From assembly GCA_964388085.1 (NCBI GenBank), contig CAYLZW010000253.1, forward strand, positions 1-8,469: a stretch of DNA of 8,469 nucleotides, given 5' to 3'. This document shows, in pieces, positions 8,217 through 8,469 of this stretch. The translations under genes were made by a program, and so were the position numbers. Each line of letters starts with the position of its first letter. The stretch's first letter is position 1. The notes beneath the pieces are model-generated. The model ran no database searches and was not told where the DNA came from. It saw nothing but the letters and a program-made list of their open reading frames with translations. Origin of the DNA: CAYLZW01 sp964388085 (GTDB lineage: Bacteria; Myxococcota; UBA727; CAYLZW01).

Positions 8217-8238
8217 GCACCCTGCTCCGTCCGGGTGC
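8217..8238 (+). promoter_or_regulatory. Inverted repeat at predicted lon transcription start
   Basis: GCACCC (8217-8222) and GGGTGC (8233-8238) are perfect 6-bp inverted arms with a 10-bp spacer, placed at or just after the predicted start of transcription. It could be a repressor operator or an RNA hairpin in the leader. It looks like the CIRCE core (GCACTC-N9-GAGTGC) but differs in one base per arm and in spacing. Confidence 0.35.
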
Positions 8239-8304
8239 GTCGCGGTCGGCAAGCGGCCCCGGCATTCCCTTTGTTTCGCTCGCGCAAGCGCTACGCGAAT
8301 TCCT

Positions 8305-8309
8305 GGAGG
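8305..8309 (+). promoter_or_regulatory. Ribosome binding site fixing the TTG start of lon
   Basis: GGAGG lies 6 nt before TTG 8316, the ideal distance. No in-frame ATG or GTG nearby could serve as the start. Confidence 0.85.
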
Positions 8310-8315
8310 CTCCCG

Positions 8316-8469
8316 TTGACGTCCCGTCGCAAGGACCGCCCCGAGTTCAAGCCGCAAGACCTTCCGGGCGAGCTCCCGATCTTGCCGCTTCGCAACAGTG
8401 TGTTCTTCCCCGGTGCGGTCATGCCGCTCACCATCGGGAGGGCCAAGACCATCCGCCTCATCGAGGACG
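8316..8469 (+). CDS. lon: Lon protease (ATP-dependent), N-terminus only
   Basis: The frame opens at TTG 8316 and runs off the window edge after 51 codons. After a short basic, polar lead, the sequence GELPILPLRNSVFFPGAVMPL is followed by TIGRAKTIRLIED, a clear match in style to the start of the Lon substrate-binding (LAN/PUA-like) domain, whose hallmark is LPLR-x-x-V-(F/V)-F/P-P-(G/H). Lon is a cytoplasmic hexameric AAA+ Ser-Lys protease that removes damaged and regulatory proteins. Its ATPase and protease domains lie beyond the window and cannot be checked. Expression appears independent of the lipoprotein pair, with its own -10 at 8204-8209 and a leader carrying a dyad. The TTG start may lower translation. 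Myxobacteria often have two Lon copies; which one this is cannot be told here. Confidence 0.93.
   Translation, partial: MTSRRKDRPEFKPQDLPGELPILPLRNSVFFPGAVMPLTIGRAKTIRLIED

Overview
The window is a GC-rich stretch with strongly G/C-ending codons. It most resembles a myxobacterium (Myxococcota, probably Polyangia/Sorangiineae). The clues are a Ser/Thr kinase with PEGA repeats, an FHA-GAF-AAA+ sigma54 activator, and large lipoproteins combining a Cys-rich head with carboxypeptidase-regulatory-like repeats. This placement is inferred from gene content and style; no phylogenetic marker was compared.

Layout: (1) 1-1415 (+), the 3' part of a membrane-anchored Ser/Thr protein kinase, closely followed or overlapped by (2) 1339-2346 (+), an exported TPR protein with a C-terminal membrane hairpin. 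(3) 2439-3599 (-), a convergent gene for a soluble-looking Ig-like protein with a helical, EF-hand-like middle module and no Sec signal. Genes 2 and 3 face each other across 92 bp holding two abutting GC hairpins and a 24-bp direct repeat. (4) 3850-5664 (+), divergent from gene 3 across 250 bp, an FHA-GAF-AAA+-Fis sigma54 enhancer-binding protein. (5) 5726-6436 and (6) 6433-8097 (+), a translationally coupled lipoprotein pair. (7) From 8316 to the window edge, the N-terminus of a Lon protease, too short at the edge to stand out as an ORF, starting at TTG behind a good Shine-Dalgarno.

How they may work together: a PEGA kinase and an FHA-containing sigma54 activator nearby fit the kinase-to-FHA-regulator signalling theme of myxobacteria. 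However, the FHA domain here lacks most canonical phosphothreonine contacts, so direct phospho-reading is doubtful. Genes 2, 5 and 6 look like envelope proteins. Gene 3 is the least explained product: its fold looks extracellular but no export signal is visible. No mobile element, CRISPR array, tRNA or rRNA was recognised. The non-coding DNA carries several candidate control elements: the convergent hairpin cluster, a GTCACG/CGTGAC dyad, a possible leaderless promoter for gene 4, and a dyad at the predicted lon transcription start.
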